Positions 1 through 5,567 of a DNA stretch of 38,202 nucleotides are shown here, one piece after another (the stretch's first letter is position 1; each line of letters begins with the position of its first letter). Source of the stretch: a virus; IMG/VR virus record IMGVR_UViG_3300036832_000354, positions 1 through 38,202 of that record; one strand, written 5' to 3'. Made by a program: the position numbers and the translations under genes. The notes below the pieces were generated by a model that ran no database searches, was not told the DNA's origin, and saw only the letters and a program-made list of their open reading frames with translations.

Positions 1-40
1 TGCTACGCGGTCGCGCCCTTGCAGCGACATGGGGGTCACC

Positions 41-670
41 CCCCACCGATGGTCGTCGAGTGTAGTCGACACCATTCTACCACCCCTGACCACCATTGAC
101 GCCACGCCACTGTAGTCGACCCCAATCGACACCCATCGTCACCCCTCGTCAGCACCCTACCACCATCTACCATCCCCGACACCCAGCGACACCCACCGAT
201 GGGCGTTGACACCCACCGATGGGCTTCTACCCAGCGTGACCTAGCGTGACCCAGCGTGACACCAATTGACTGTAGTCGACACCCATCGACACCGGCGGCG
301 GCGGCGGCAATGTAGTCGACACCCATCGACACCACCTGACACCCATCGACCCCCGTCGACACCACGCGACCACCCCCGACACCAGGCGTCACCAGGCGAC
401 ACCCACCGATGGGCGTTGACACCCACCGATGGGCGTTGACCAGGCGCGACACCCAGTGACACCTCCTGACCAGGCGCGACACTCTCTGACCCTAGTCGAC
501 ACCTCGTGACTAGGCGTGACCCCGCGTGACTAGGCGCTACCCTAGACGTCACTAGTCGACACCCTATGACCTAGCGTGACCCTACGTGACCTAGCGTGAC
601 TAGGCGTGACCCTACGTGACTAGGCGTGACCCTACTCGACTAGTCTCGTAGCGCGTGACCCTAGTCGACT
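41..670. repeat. Degenerate 10-bp tandem array
   Basis: About 58 consecutive decamers run from 61 to 640 without a single insertion or deletion. I count 42 that end exactly in GAC, and most others end in TAC, GTC or CAC. The left half favours units such as ACCCATCGAC and TGTAGTCGAC; the right half favours CTAGCGTGAC, TAGGCGTGAC and CCTACGTGAC. Four 20-bp double units begin ACCCACCGAT and keep the register, as does a GGC-rich 20-bp segment at 291-310. After 640 the phase slips by one base. The 10-bp period is about one helical turn and is not coding periodicity. It may be an iteron-like binding array (origin, partition site, packaging or regulatory site); the role is not shown by the sequence. 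Confidence 0.9.
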
Positions 671-737
671 GCTATCGAGTCGCGTCGAAGCTGCGCGCGG
701 AGGTACCGCATTTCGTTACCTTCCCGTTACCTCAAAA

Positions 738-767
738 TTCGCTTTTCCCCGCCGGGTAGGGTATGCT
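738..767 (+). promoter_or_regulatory. Putative promoter of the ribozyme operon
   Basis: TATGCT at 762-767 is a plausible -10, with TTCGCT 18 bp upstream as a weak -35. The bases before the -10 (CCGGGTAGGG) closely match those before the -10 of the better promoter at 13139-13168 (CCTGGTAGGG). It is the only promoter-like site between the decamer array and the first gene. Confidence 0.45.
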
Positions 768-779
768 TACTATGTAAGC
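765..779. promoter_or_regulatory. Operator-like palindrome over the -10
   Basis: GCTTAC and GTAAGC form a perfect 6-bp inverted repeat separated by TAT. It overlaps the putative -10 and start region, a typical place for a repressor site. No repressor gene is recognised in the window. Confidence 0.4.
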
Positions 780-860
780 GTAAGACGGTAGCGAGGGAGG
801 GCGGGACGCGCGAGGACGCGCGAATGGTAGGCCGGGCGAGGTTCGCGCTCGTGACACGAG

Positions 861-905
861 GTTGTGCCGCCAGAGGTACAACATCGCTTCTTGAGAACTC
901 AATAG
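861..905 (+). promoter_or_regulatory. Hairpin plus rRNA-leader-like boxA element
   Basis: An 8-bp stem (861-868 with 875-882, one G-U pair, loop GCCAGA) is followed by CTTCTTGAGAACTCAATAG. The TTGAGAACTCAA core matches, from memory, the conserved leader element ahead of 16S rRNA in actinobacterial rrn operons, which is linked to Nus-dependent antitermination and processing. I infer that the phage leader recruits host antitermination factors so that polymerase passes the many RNA structures downstream. Confidence 0.5.
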
Positions 906-1016
906 TTGATATCTCCCCCATCGACCGATGGGCGACCACTAGCCCGTACGCGGGACGTGGGAGCACCATCTGAGCATGCGGACGACGGCGAGCTTGTGTA
1001 GCTCGTATTCGCGATG

Positions 1017-1080
1017 TGGCGAAACCCGGTGGCACCGGGTCCATGACGCCAGCCCTGCGTCGTGCTGATGAGCCAAGGGC
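1017..1080 (+). ncRNA. Type II hammerhead ribozyme, copy 1
   Basis: Stem II is open (TGGC 1017-1020 with GCCA 1072-1075). GAAA is at 1021-1024, and stem III is 1024-1030 with 1034-1040. The GUC cleavage triplet ends at C1041. Stem I is 1042-1048 with 1058-1064 (one G-U), followed by CUGAUGA at 1065-1071. The stem-I loop bases GCCCT (1052-1056) can pair with AGGGC (1076-1080). All core bases are intact. It lies in the 5' leader of the first gene, with GGGAG 6 nt beyond the pseudoknot. Confidence 0.9.
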
Positions 1081-1097
1081 ACCGATGGGAGTATACC

Positions 1098-1418
1098 ATG
1101 ACCACCACCAACAACCGCAACGCCAACCACGTCGACACCGAGTCGGCGGAGTTCAAGGCGCTGGTTGAGGCGCAGGTTGCCGCGCAGCTTGAGACTCGGC
1201 TTGCCGAGGAACTGGCCAAGCGGCCCGTGGTTGAGGCGACTGGCTACAAGTCGTACGCGACCAAGGCCATCCCGCCCAAGGCGGCCCAGTTCGCCGAGTG
1301 GATTGGCCGCGAGTTCGCAGCTCTGTACCCGCAGGGCCTGAACGACCGCGACGCACGTCTCGTGATGATCGCCATCCGGACGTACCGCAACTTCCAGCAG
1401 GAAGTCAACCCCAAGTAG
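1098..1418 (+). CDS. Small protein with W..F/TY..FQ domain (paralog of 16290-16730)
   Basis: This 106-residue protein starts at an ATG 6 nt after GGGAG; an upstream ATG in the same frame lies inside the ribozyme core and is not the start. The N-terminal half is Ala/Glu-rich and probably helical. The C-terminal half (about 55-104) has the pattern P..A.F..W, then I.I.TY..FQ...N. The same pattern occurs in the protein at 16290-16730, so the two look like paralogs with one shared domain of about 50 residues. I do not recognise the family. It is the first gene of the ribozyme operon and ends one base before ribozyme 2. Confidence 0.85.
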   Translation: MTTTNNRNANHVDTESAEFKALVEAQVAAQLETRLAEELAKRPVVEATGYKSYATKAIPPKAAQFAEWIGREFAALYPQGLNDRDARLVMIAIRTYRNFQQEVNPK

Positions 1419-1483
1419 TGGCGAAACCCGGCAGCCAGCCGGGTCAGTGTGAGATGACCTACACACTCTGATGAGCCAGGTCA
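1419..1483 (+). ncRNA. Type II hammerhead ribozyme, copy 2
   Basis: Stem II is TGGC 1419-1422 with GCCA 1475-1478. GAAA is at 1423-1426, and stem III is 1426-1432 with 1438-1444. Cleavage is predicted after C1445. Stem I is AGTGTG 1446-1451 with CACACT 1462-1467, followed by CUGAUGA at 1468-1474. Loop bases TGACC (1455-1459) pair with GGTCA (1479-1483). All core positions are intact. It begins immediately after the preceding stop codon. Confidence 0.92.
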
Positions 1484-1498
1484 CCGATGGGAGATAAC

Positions 1499-1633
1499 AT
1501 GAACGAGTGTCTGTTCCTTGCTGGCCTTGACAATGGCAATTACGTCCCAGTGCGCGAGTGCCCGTGTGACGCCTGTACATTCTCAATCCAGGTCGGCGAG
1601 CTCAGCGAAGCATACATCATGGCAAACCAGTAG
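1499..1633 (+). CDS. Small Cys-containing protein (44 aa)
   Basis: ATG lies 5 nt after GGGAG in the leader left by ribozyme 2, and the frame runs 44 codons to a TAG that overlaps the start of ribozyme 3. The product carries CPCDAC near residues 21-26, a possible metal-binding knuckle. No family is recognised. Its position, spacing and leader match the other genes of the array, which is the main evidence that it is real. Confidence 0.7.
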   Translation: MNECLFLAGLDNGNYVPVRECPCDACTFSIQVGELSEAYIMANQ

Positions 1634-1698
1634 GCGAAACCGGAGGGATACCCTCCGGTCTGCGTGAGATGACCACCACGCACCGATGAGCCAGGTCA
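1633..1698 (+). ncRNA. Type II hammerhead ribozyme, copy 3 (variant core)
   Basis: Stem II is GGC 1633-1635 with GCC 1690-1692. GAAA is at 1636-1639, and a 9-bp stem III is 1639-1647 with 1651-1659. The cleavage triplet ends at C1660. Stem I is TGCGTG 1661-1666 with CACGCA 1677-1682. Loop TGACC 1670-1674 pairs with GGTCA 1694-1698. The catalytic box at 1683-1689 reads CCGAUGA, so conserved U4 is replaced by C, which should weaken or abolish cleavage. It overlaps the upstream stop codon by one base. Confidence 0.78.
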
Positions 1699-1714
1699 CC
1701 GATGGGAGATTGAA

Positions 1715-1942
1715 ATGGCGAGCAATGACAGGTATGCCACCGCTGTAGACAACAACAGCTACAGCGGCAGCGGCACCGTTAACACGACCAAGGTCTCGAT
1801 TGTGCGAGTCGACGTCAGTGTTGATGCGCAGTACCTGGACACAAGTGATGTCGAAAGTGTCGTGGTCTACGTCAATGGACGTCCGCTGAGCAGGATGCAC
1901 CCGAGTCGCGCAGCGCGACTGGGCATCATTCGCCCCAGCTAA
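1715..1942 (+). CDS. Hypothetical protein (75 aa)
   Basis: ATG is 6 nt after GGGAG in the leader after ribozyme 3. The N-terminal third is Ser/Thr/Asn-rich; the rest reads as alternating hydrophobic and polar residues (VSIVRVDVSVDAQ, then VVVYVNGRPL), suggesting beta-strands. No family is recognised. The gene ends 8 nt before ribozyme 4. Confidence 0.75.
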   Translation: MASNDRYATAVDNNSYSGSGTVNTTKVSIVRVDVSVDAQYLDTSDVESVVVYVNGRPLSRMHPSRAARLGIIRPS

Positions 1943-1950
1943 GCAAGCCA

Positions 1951-2008
1951 AGCGAAACGGCGTGAGCCGTCGGCAGGAACTGACCTACCTGCCCTGATGA
2001 GCTAGGTC
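1951..2008 (+). ncRNA. Type II hammerhead ribozyme, copy 4
   Basis: Stem II is AGC 1951-1953 with GCT 2001-2003, a change on both sides relative to the GGC/GCC copies. GAAA is at 1954-1957. Stem III is ACGGC/GCCGT (1957-1961 with 1966-1970) closed by a GTGA loop. Cleavage is predicted after C1971. Stem I is GGCAGG 1972-1977 with CCTGCC 1988-1993, followed by CUGAUGA at 1994-2000. Loop GACCT 1982-1986 pairs with AGGTC 2004-2008. Confidence 0.9.
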
Positions 2009-2021
2009 CAAAAGGGAGAAC

Positions 2022-2231
2022 ATGATGGGCATTGTTATTGGCATCGCGCTGTACATCCTGCCGTCGATCATCGCTGCTACTCGCAGTGAGAAGGTCAACG
2101 TGGGCAGTATCGTGGTGATCAACCTGCTCCTGGGCTGGACAGTCATCGGCTGGATCATTTCCCTGGCCATGGCTGTCGGCAACGGCAAGCACAGCATCAC
2201 GATCAACAACAATAACAGCATCAACCAGTAG
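2022..2231 (+). CDS. Superinfection immunity (Imm-like) membrane protein
   Basis: This 69-residue protein has two hydrophobic segments (about 2-18 and 30-50) separated by a short basic stretch containing R23. The pattern YILPSIIA..R..., then NLLLGWTVIGWI, is the signature of the superinfection-immunity family related to phage T4 Imm. Known members sit in the inner membrane and block entry of DNA from a second phage. Its place among the first genes fits early expression. Two adjacent ATGs (2022 and 2025) follow GGGAG; either could be used. The Asn/Ser-rich C-terminal tail is soluble. The stop codon abuts ribozyme 5. Confidence 0.85.
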   Translation: MMGIVIGIALYILPSIIAATRSEKVNVGSIVVINLLLGWTVIGWIISLAMAVGNGKHSITINNNNSINQ

Positions 2232-2297
2232 TGGCGAAACCCTTCCAAAAAGGAGGGTCGGCAGGGAATTGGCTACCTGCCCTGATGAGCCAGCCAA
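2232..2297 (+). ncRNA. Type II hammerhead ribozyme, copy 5
   Basis: Stem II is TGGC 2232-2235 with GCCA 2289-2292. GAAA is at 2236-2239, and stem III is 2239-2245 with 2252-2258, with an A-rich loop. Cleavage is predicted after C2259. Stem I is GGCAGG 2260-2265 with CCTGCC 2276-2281, followed by CUGAUGA at 2282-2288. Loop TTGGC 2269-2273 pairs with GCCAA 2293-2297, a compensated change from the TGACC/GGTCA copies. Confidence 0.92.
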
Positions 2298-2314
2298 CCA
2301 CCGATGGGAGAACA

Positions 2315-2782
2315 ATGGACACAGAAGGCACAGAAGTCACAGTTGAAGAATTGCCACCGTGTAACTTCATCCACGACAAGCCTGAGCCTGCCCTGTACGA
2401 TGGCAAGACCATACACGGGCCGTGGGCGTTCATGTGCGAAGAGCACTTCCGCATGTACGGCACAGGACTCGGAATGGGCAAGGGCCAGCGTCTGGTGGTG
2501 AAGCAGCCCGAACAGAAGCAGAAGCTCGATGAGCAGTCTGTCCGCGCATGGCTGACCAGCTATGTGTGGCTGCCGAGTCACCAGGACCACAAGAAGGAGA
2601 TGGTCGACTGCATCATATCGCAGGGCGGCTGGGAATACATCTCCGCGCGAGCCGACCAGTTCGCAGGCGCGCAGGAAGAGCCAGGACCCAAGGCATTCAG
2701 CGAGGGCATCCAGTTCGCGCTGTCCGAGCTGTACGAATGCCACACTGGCCCGCACCTCGAAACCTGCCCTGACCACCACTAA
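2315..2782 (+). CDS. Hypothetical protein with His/Cys-rich ends (155 aa)
   Basis: ATG lies 4 nt after GGGAG; the frame is open upstream only through the ribozyme. The N-terminal third has C16, then MCEEHF near 40-45 and a Gly-rich GTGLGMGKGQ stretch, resembling phage proteins with an N-terminal zinc site. The C-terminus carries further Cys and His (YECHTGPHLETCPDHH), possibly a second metal site. No named family is claimed. Ribozyme 6 starts 3 nt after the stop. Confidence 0.8.
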   Translation: MDTEGTEVTVEELPPCNFIHDKPEPALYDGKTIHGPWAFMCEEHFRMYGTGLGMGKGQRLVVKQPEQKQKLDEQSVRAWLTSYVWLPSHQDHKKEMVDCIISQGGWEYISARADQFAGAQEEPGPKAFSEGIQFALSELYECHTGPHLETCPDHH

Positions 2783-2784
2783 CC

Positions 2785-2842
2785 AGCGAAACGCCGTGAG
2801 GCGTCTGTGGGAATGACCTCCCCACACTGATGAGCTAGGTCA
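2785..2842 (+). ncRNA. Type II hammerhead ribozyme, copy 6
   Basis: Stem II is AGC 2785-2787 with GCT 2834-2836. GAAA is at 2788-2791. Stem III is ACGCC/GGCGT (2791-2795 with 2800-2804) with a GTGA loop. Cleavage is predicted after C2805. Stem I is TGTGGG 2806-2811 with CCCACA 2821-2826, followed by CUGAUGA at 2827-2833. Loop TGACCT 2814-2819 pairs with AGGTCA 2837-2842. Confidence 0.92.
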
Positions 2843-2859
2843 AACGATGGGAGATGAAA

Positions 2860-3216
2860 GTGAAGCACGCAGCAGACAAGCTGAGCCGGGCCGCAAGTGC
2901 GGTGTACAGGCTTCGCAATGCTGAGCCCGATCCAATGGGTGATCCCAGTGGTGACGCAGGTGAAGCGATTGCCGCCTGGGAACGTGGCTGCCTCTTGAAG
3001 GCAGTCGCGGACGCTGGCTACGAGAACCCAGGACAGTACAACCTGGACCTCGCAGCGCGAACCACCCCGGCTTGGGCATCGAGACTGGAAATCGAGCACG
3101 TGTGCCAGTGTGGCACTGCGCAGGACATCAGGCACTTCATGACTCGCAACTACGGCGGTGGAACGGACACCGTCCTGTCCTGCGCGAACTGTGGCGAAAT
3201 GGATGTGTACGTATGA
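2860..3216 (+). CDS. Hypothetical protein with C-terminal zinc-ribbon-like Cys pairs
   Basis: I chose GTG 2860 because it lies 6 nt after GGGAG, like other starts in this operon; an in-frame ATG at 2854 directly abuts the Shine-Dalgarno and would give two more residues. The 118-residue product has a helical, Ala-rich N-terminus and a C-terminal region with CQCG and CANCG, a typical four-Cys zinc-ribbon arrangement about 30 residues apart. Function is unknown. The stop overlaps the next ATG (ATGA), so translation is probably coupled. Confidence 0.75.
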   Translation: MKHAADKLSRAASAVYRLRNAEPDPMGDPSGDAGEAIAAWERGCLLKAVADAGYENPGQYNLDLAARTTPAWASRLEIEHVCQCGTAQDIRHFMTRNYGGGTDTVLSCANCGEMDVYV

Positions 3217-3305
3217 GCTACGTCCCGCGCCATGCCAGGAAGAGCAGCCTGGTCGCCATCATCGACTGGGTAATCAAGGCCCTGACTGGAGAGACCTGTG
3301 CCTGA
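3213..3305 (+). CDS. Very small protein (30 aa)
   Basis: ATG overlaps the preceding stop as ATGA. The product has a basic start (YVPRHARKSS) followed by a hydrophobic/amphipathic stretch (LVAIIDWVIKAL), possibly a small membrane-associated peptide. Its TGA overlaps the next gene, so it sits in a tightly coupled trio. No homology is recognised. Confidence 0.5.
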   Translation: MSYVPRHARKSSLVAIIDWVIKALTGETCA

Positions 3306-3468
3306 AGAGGAGCAACTCAAGCAGAACAGGGAACTCCACCCATGGCGTGATGATGAGATGTTCCGCGAGATCATGGGCGTAATGGAAAAGGAGGAAATCC
3401 CCTGGTGCGCAAAGTGCGCTGACTGGCACTACCCGAATGAGGAGCACTCAGACATAACAGTGCCATAG
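3298..3468 (+). CDS. Small acidic protein with CxxC (56 aa)
   Basis: The GTG start overlaps the end of the previous frame by 8 nt. The peptide is Glu-rich with helical character, then has WCAKCADWHYP near residues 38-48, a CxxC...H knuckle likely to bind zinc. It reads open for 56 codons to a TAG just ahead of ribozyme 7, which fits the pattern of a last gene in one ribozyme-delimited segment. Function is unknown. Confidence 0.6.
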   Translation: MPEEEQLKQNRELHPWRDDEMFREIMGVMEKEEIPWCAKCADWHYPNEEHSDITVP

Positions 3469-3470
3469 CA

Positions 3471-3529
3471 GGCGAAACGCCGTGAGGCGTCCGTGGGGAA
3501 TTGCCTACCCACGCTGATGAGCCAGGCAA
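3471..3529 (+). ncRNA. Type II hammerhead ribozyme, copy 7
   Basis: Stem II is GGC 3471-3473 with GCC 3521-3523. GAAA is at 3474-3477. Stem III is ACGCC/GGCGT (3477-3481 with 3486-3490). Cleavage is predicted after C3491. Stem I is CGTGGG 3492-3497 with CCCACG 3508-3513, followed by CUGAUGA at 3514-3520. Loop TTGCCT 3501-3506 pairs with AGGCAA 3524-3529, another compensated version. Confidence 0.92.
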
Positions 3530-3543
3530 CAAGGGAGATGGGA

Positions 3544-3792
3544 ATGACAAAGGACCAGATGAAAGACCTGTCCGGGCTGTTCGCTCAGCAGGCGACTGGA
3601 ACCGAGAGCTTCAGTAACGGTATTGCGCCGTTCACTGTCCAGTTCGGGTATGTCAATGAGGTGTGCTGCCACGACGGCGTGCGCATCCTGGACTGCCCGC
3701 AGTCGCTGCTCAACGCAGTAATCGAATGGGCCAAAGGACAGACGCCGTACGTGGGCGTGTCCATTCATAACGGCGCGCTGTTCGTCAAGTGA
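3544..3792 (+). CDS. Hypothetical protein (82 aa)
   Basis: Of two ATGs after GGGAG, the one at 3544 has the usual 6-nt spacing; the one at 3538 abuts the Shine-Dalgarno. The first half is polar (KDQMKDLSGLFAQQ); the second contains CCHDGVRILDCPQSLLNAVIEW and ends in alternating hydrophobics. No family is recognised. The stop overlaps the next GTG (GTGA). Confidence 0.75.
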   Translation: MTKDQMKDLSGLFAQQATGTESFSNGIAPFTVQFGYVNEVCCHDGVRILDCPQSLLNAVIEWAKGQTPYVGVSIHNGALFVK

Positions 3793-4019
3793 CGGACAAT
3801 CGCCAGATCTACCAGGTTGACCCCAAGAAGGTCACCACTGGAAAGGTCTACCCGAATGATGTCCGCCAGCAGAAGGCGCGGCTCCAGGAAGAAGGGCAGA
3901 TTGAGCCCATCGAGACAACCCCGGATCTGGTGATCCGGACTGACGCCTGGTTCTACTCAGGTGCTCAGGTCCAGGCGGCCATCGAGCTAGGATGGCCGAC
4001 AATCCTCGTGACATACTGA
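3789..4019 (+). CDS. Small ParB-N-like protein
   Basis: This 76-residue protein begins at a GTG coupled to the preceding stop. The order DPKKV..., then NDVRQQKARLQEEGQIEPIET, then AWFYSGAQVQAAIELGWPTILVTY resembles the ParB/sulfiredoxin N-terminal fold found in partition proteins and phage ParB-like nucleases, where a query residue set surrounds a nucleotide site. No HTH domain follows, so it is a stand-alone domain. A link to the decamer array is only a thought. The stop codon lies 2 nt before ribozyme 8. Confidence 0.6.
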   Translation: MTDNRQIYQVDPKKVTTGKVYPNDVRQQKARLQEEGQIEPIETTPDLVIRTDAWFYSGAQVQAAIELGWPTILVTY

Positions 4020-4021
4020 AA

Positions 4022-4080
4022 GGCGAAACGCCGGGAGGCGTCGGCAGGGAATGACCACCCTGTCCTGATGAGCCAGGTCA
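4022..4080 (+). ncRNA. Type II hammerhead ribozyme, copy 8
   Basis: Stem II is GGC 4022-4024 with GCC 4072-4074. GAAA is at 4025-4028. Stem III is ACGCC/GGCGT (4028-4032 with 4037-4041) with a GGGA loop. Cleavage is predicted after C4042. Stem I is GGCAGGG 4043-4049 with CCCTGTC 4058-4064 (one G-U), followed by CUGAUGA at 4065-4071. Loop TGACC 4052-4056 pairs with GGTCA 4076-4080. Confidence 0.92.
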
Positions 4081-4094
4081 ATGAAGGGGAGAAA

Positions 4095-4340
4095 ATGGAA
4101 GACGAAGCCATCGTGATCGAAGGCGAAGACAATGTTCGCATGGCACGCATCCTCGCGCTGCGAAGTGCCCTCAAGATCGAGGTCACGACCAGCATGAAGC
4201 TGAGCCGAGGCAGGAGCGCCCGCGCCATCGCGCAGGAGTTCCTGAAGCTGCCGGGCCGGCCAACTGCCAGGACGGTGTACAAGAAACTGAATACGTACAT
4301 CGTGGATCAGCTGGGCGCGGACTTCGACAGGCCGTTGTGA
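4095..4340 (+). CDS. Hypothetical helical protein (81 aa)
   Basis: ATG is 3 nt after GGGAG. The N-terminus is acidic; the central and C-terminal part (about 30-75) is basic and helical, with RGRSARAIAQEFLKLPGRPTARTVYKKLNTYI. That pattern could form a helix-turn-helix, but I cannot name a family. The stop overlaps the start of the next gene (TGATG). Confidence 0.7.
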   Translation: MEDEAIVIEGEDNVRMARILALRSALKIEVTTSMKLSRGRSARAIAQEFLKLPGRPTARTVYKKLNTYIVDQLGADFDRPL

Positions 4341-4546
4341 TGTTCTACAACTCTGTCGAAGATGCCATGAAGGCAATCGATCTAGCCACTGAAGACACGA
4401 TCAAGGACAGTCCAGAACTCCAGGCGCAGGAAGACTCGGTTTACTGGGAAATTGCCCAGTCAATCATGTACGACTGCTCCCTGGAAATCCGCCGCGAGCT
4501 ATCACGTCGAACAGGAGTCCCTATTCCAGGAAGCCTTGACGACTAG
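4340..4546 (+). CDS. Hypothetical small protein (68 aa)
   Basis: ATG overlaps the previous TGA; a GTG three bases earlier is an alternative. The protein is mostly helical and acidic (DAMKAIDLATEDTIKDSPELQ), ending in RRELSRRTGVPIPGSLDD. No family is recognised. It is the last gene before the promoter at 4544-4573, whose -35 overlaps the stop codon. Confidence 0.65.
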   Translation: MFYNSVEDAMKAIDLATEDTIKDSPELQAQEDSVYWEIAQSIMYDCSLEIRRELSRRTGVPIPGSLDD

Positions 4547-4573
4547 CTCCACGAGCCGGTCATACGGTATAAT
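4544..4573 (+). promoter_or_regulatory. Promoter for the RepA-like ATPase
   Basis: TAGCTC (4544-4549), 18-bp spacer and perfect TATAAT (4568-4573). It belongs to the family of six similar promoters in this window. Confidence 0.75.
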
Positions 4574-4580
4574 CAAGATA

Positions 4581-4598
4581 GGGCGCGAAACCGCGCCC
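4581..4598 (+). promoter_or_regulatory. 5'-leader hairpin
   Basis: GGGCGCG and CGCGCCC form a 7-bp perfect stem around AAAC, just after the promoter and about 20 nt before the ATPase start. It probably sits at the 5' end of the message. No U-tract follows, so it is not a typical terminator. Confidence 0.6.
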
Positions 4599-4617
4599 GA
4601 GAAAGTGGGAAGACTGA

Positions 4618-5565
4618 ATGGCACTCGTGAAAGCGTACGATCTGGACACTAGCCCGCCGGAGTTCCTGGTTGAAGACATTATCCCATTCACAGGGATTGG
4701 CTTCATCTGGGGCGAGTCCCGTGTGGGCAAGAGCCTCCTGACGAATGGCGAGCTAGCGCTAGCCATCACGAACGGGGCAGAGTTCTTCGGCAAGAAGACT
4801 GTCCAGTCCTCGGTCGCGATCTGCTTGGGCGAAGGCCTGTATGATGCCGGCGTGCGAAAGCTAGCTAGGCTGGCCAGGGAACAGCAGGACCGCCTGGAAA
4901 TTGCTGAGCAACTTCTCAGGGCAAAGAATGATGTCGACAAGGTAAGTAGGTGGTTTGAAGAACTGCCCGAGTACACCGACGACAACTTGTACTTCATGAC
5001 CGAGCCGTTCGTGCTACCACTAGACAACGGCGGCGAGAAGACCAGCTCTCTGCGCTCGGCGATGTCCTCGCTGAAGCAGATTCCAGATCTGGGCATAGTG
5101 ATCCTGGACTCCTTGGCCGACTTCACGCCGTCCTTGTCCATCTCGAATGATGCGAGTGCGAACCGCATCGTCCAGGGCATGAAGATGATGGCGCGGGAAC
5201 TCGACTGTGTGGTCCTCGCCGTAGCCCATCCGCTCCGGGACAATTCCCGGATGCTAGGCGCAGGAAGGCTGTTCAACTCCAGCGACTTCGTGATCAAGAT
5301 CGAAGCGGAAGGAGCAGTGGGAACTGGAGCGACAGTCTCCTGCGAGAAGAACAAGTATGGCCGGCCATTCGAGCCGTTCGGCTATACAATCGAAAGCTGC
5401 GCCTGGGAGGATGAAGAGTCCGGAGCCATTGTCGAGACCGCGACCGTGCGGTCAAGACAAGAGCAAGAACGGGAGATACAAGTAGAAAAGCCAGAGCGGA
5501 AGCTGCCGACATTCCTGAGGCGTGACCACGGGAAGCAGAAGAGAACTGGAATGCGATCGAGGTGA
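4618..5565 (+). CDS. RepA-like AAA/RecA-fold ATPase
   Basis: This 315-residue protein has a Walker A GESRVGKS (32-39) in the context GIGFIWGESRVGKSLL, and a Walker B GIVILDSLADF near 157-167, followed by an Asn/Asp-rich segment and VVLAVAHPLRD. This arrangement matches the RepA/RSF1010-like hexameric helicase group (AAA_25), which unwinds DNA or loads at replication sites. The C-terminal tail is charged and likely disordered. It has its own promoter and a structured leader. An ATPase of the recombinase class is an alternative. Confidence 0.8.
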   Translation: MALVKAYDLDTSPPEFLVEDIIPFTGIGFIWGESRVGKSLLTNGELALAITNGAEFFGKKTVQSSVAICLGEGLYDAGVRKLARLAREQQDRLEIAEQLLRAKNDVDKVSRWFEELPEYTDDNLYFMTEPFVLPLDNGGEKTSSLRSAMSSLKQIPDLGIVILDSLADFTPSLSISNDASANRIVQGMKMMARELDCVVLAVAHPLRDNSRMLGAGRLFNSSDFVIKIEAEGAVGTGATVSCEKNKYGRPFEPFGYTIESCAWEDEESGAIVETATVRSRQEQEREIQVEKPERKLPTFLRRDHGKQKRTGMRSR

Positions 5566-5567
5566 AA

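Larger units (their letters stand above)
671..1016 (+). promoter_or_regulatory. Non-coding leader upstream of the ribozyme operon
   Basis: No convincing gene is present. The stretch holds a direct repeat of CGTTACC or CCGTTACC near 713-731, a promoter-like site with an overlapping palindrome (738-779), a tandem GACGCGCGA repeat near 806-824, a CTCGT/ACGAG hairpin (848-860), a GTTGTGCC/GGTACAAC hairpin (861-882), a boxA-like element (886-905), a CACCGATGGG-like motif near 918-932, and a CCCG/CGGG hairpin (943-954). Ribozyme 1 follows at once. The density of structures suggests a long regulated leader for the early rightward transcript. Confidence 0.6.

Noticed and set aside
36-552. Leftward open frames across the decamer array
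   Set aside because: Their repeats follow the 10-bp DNA period, not codon periodicity; they are by-products of the array.
41-670. CRISPR array
   Set aside because: Units are only 10 bp with no constant repeat and unique spacer pattern.
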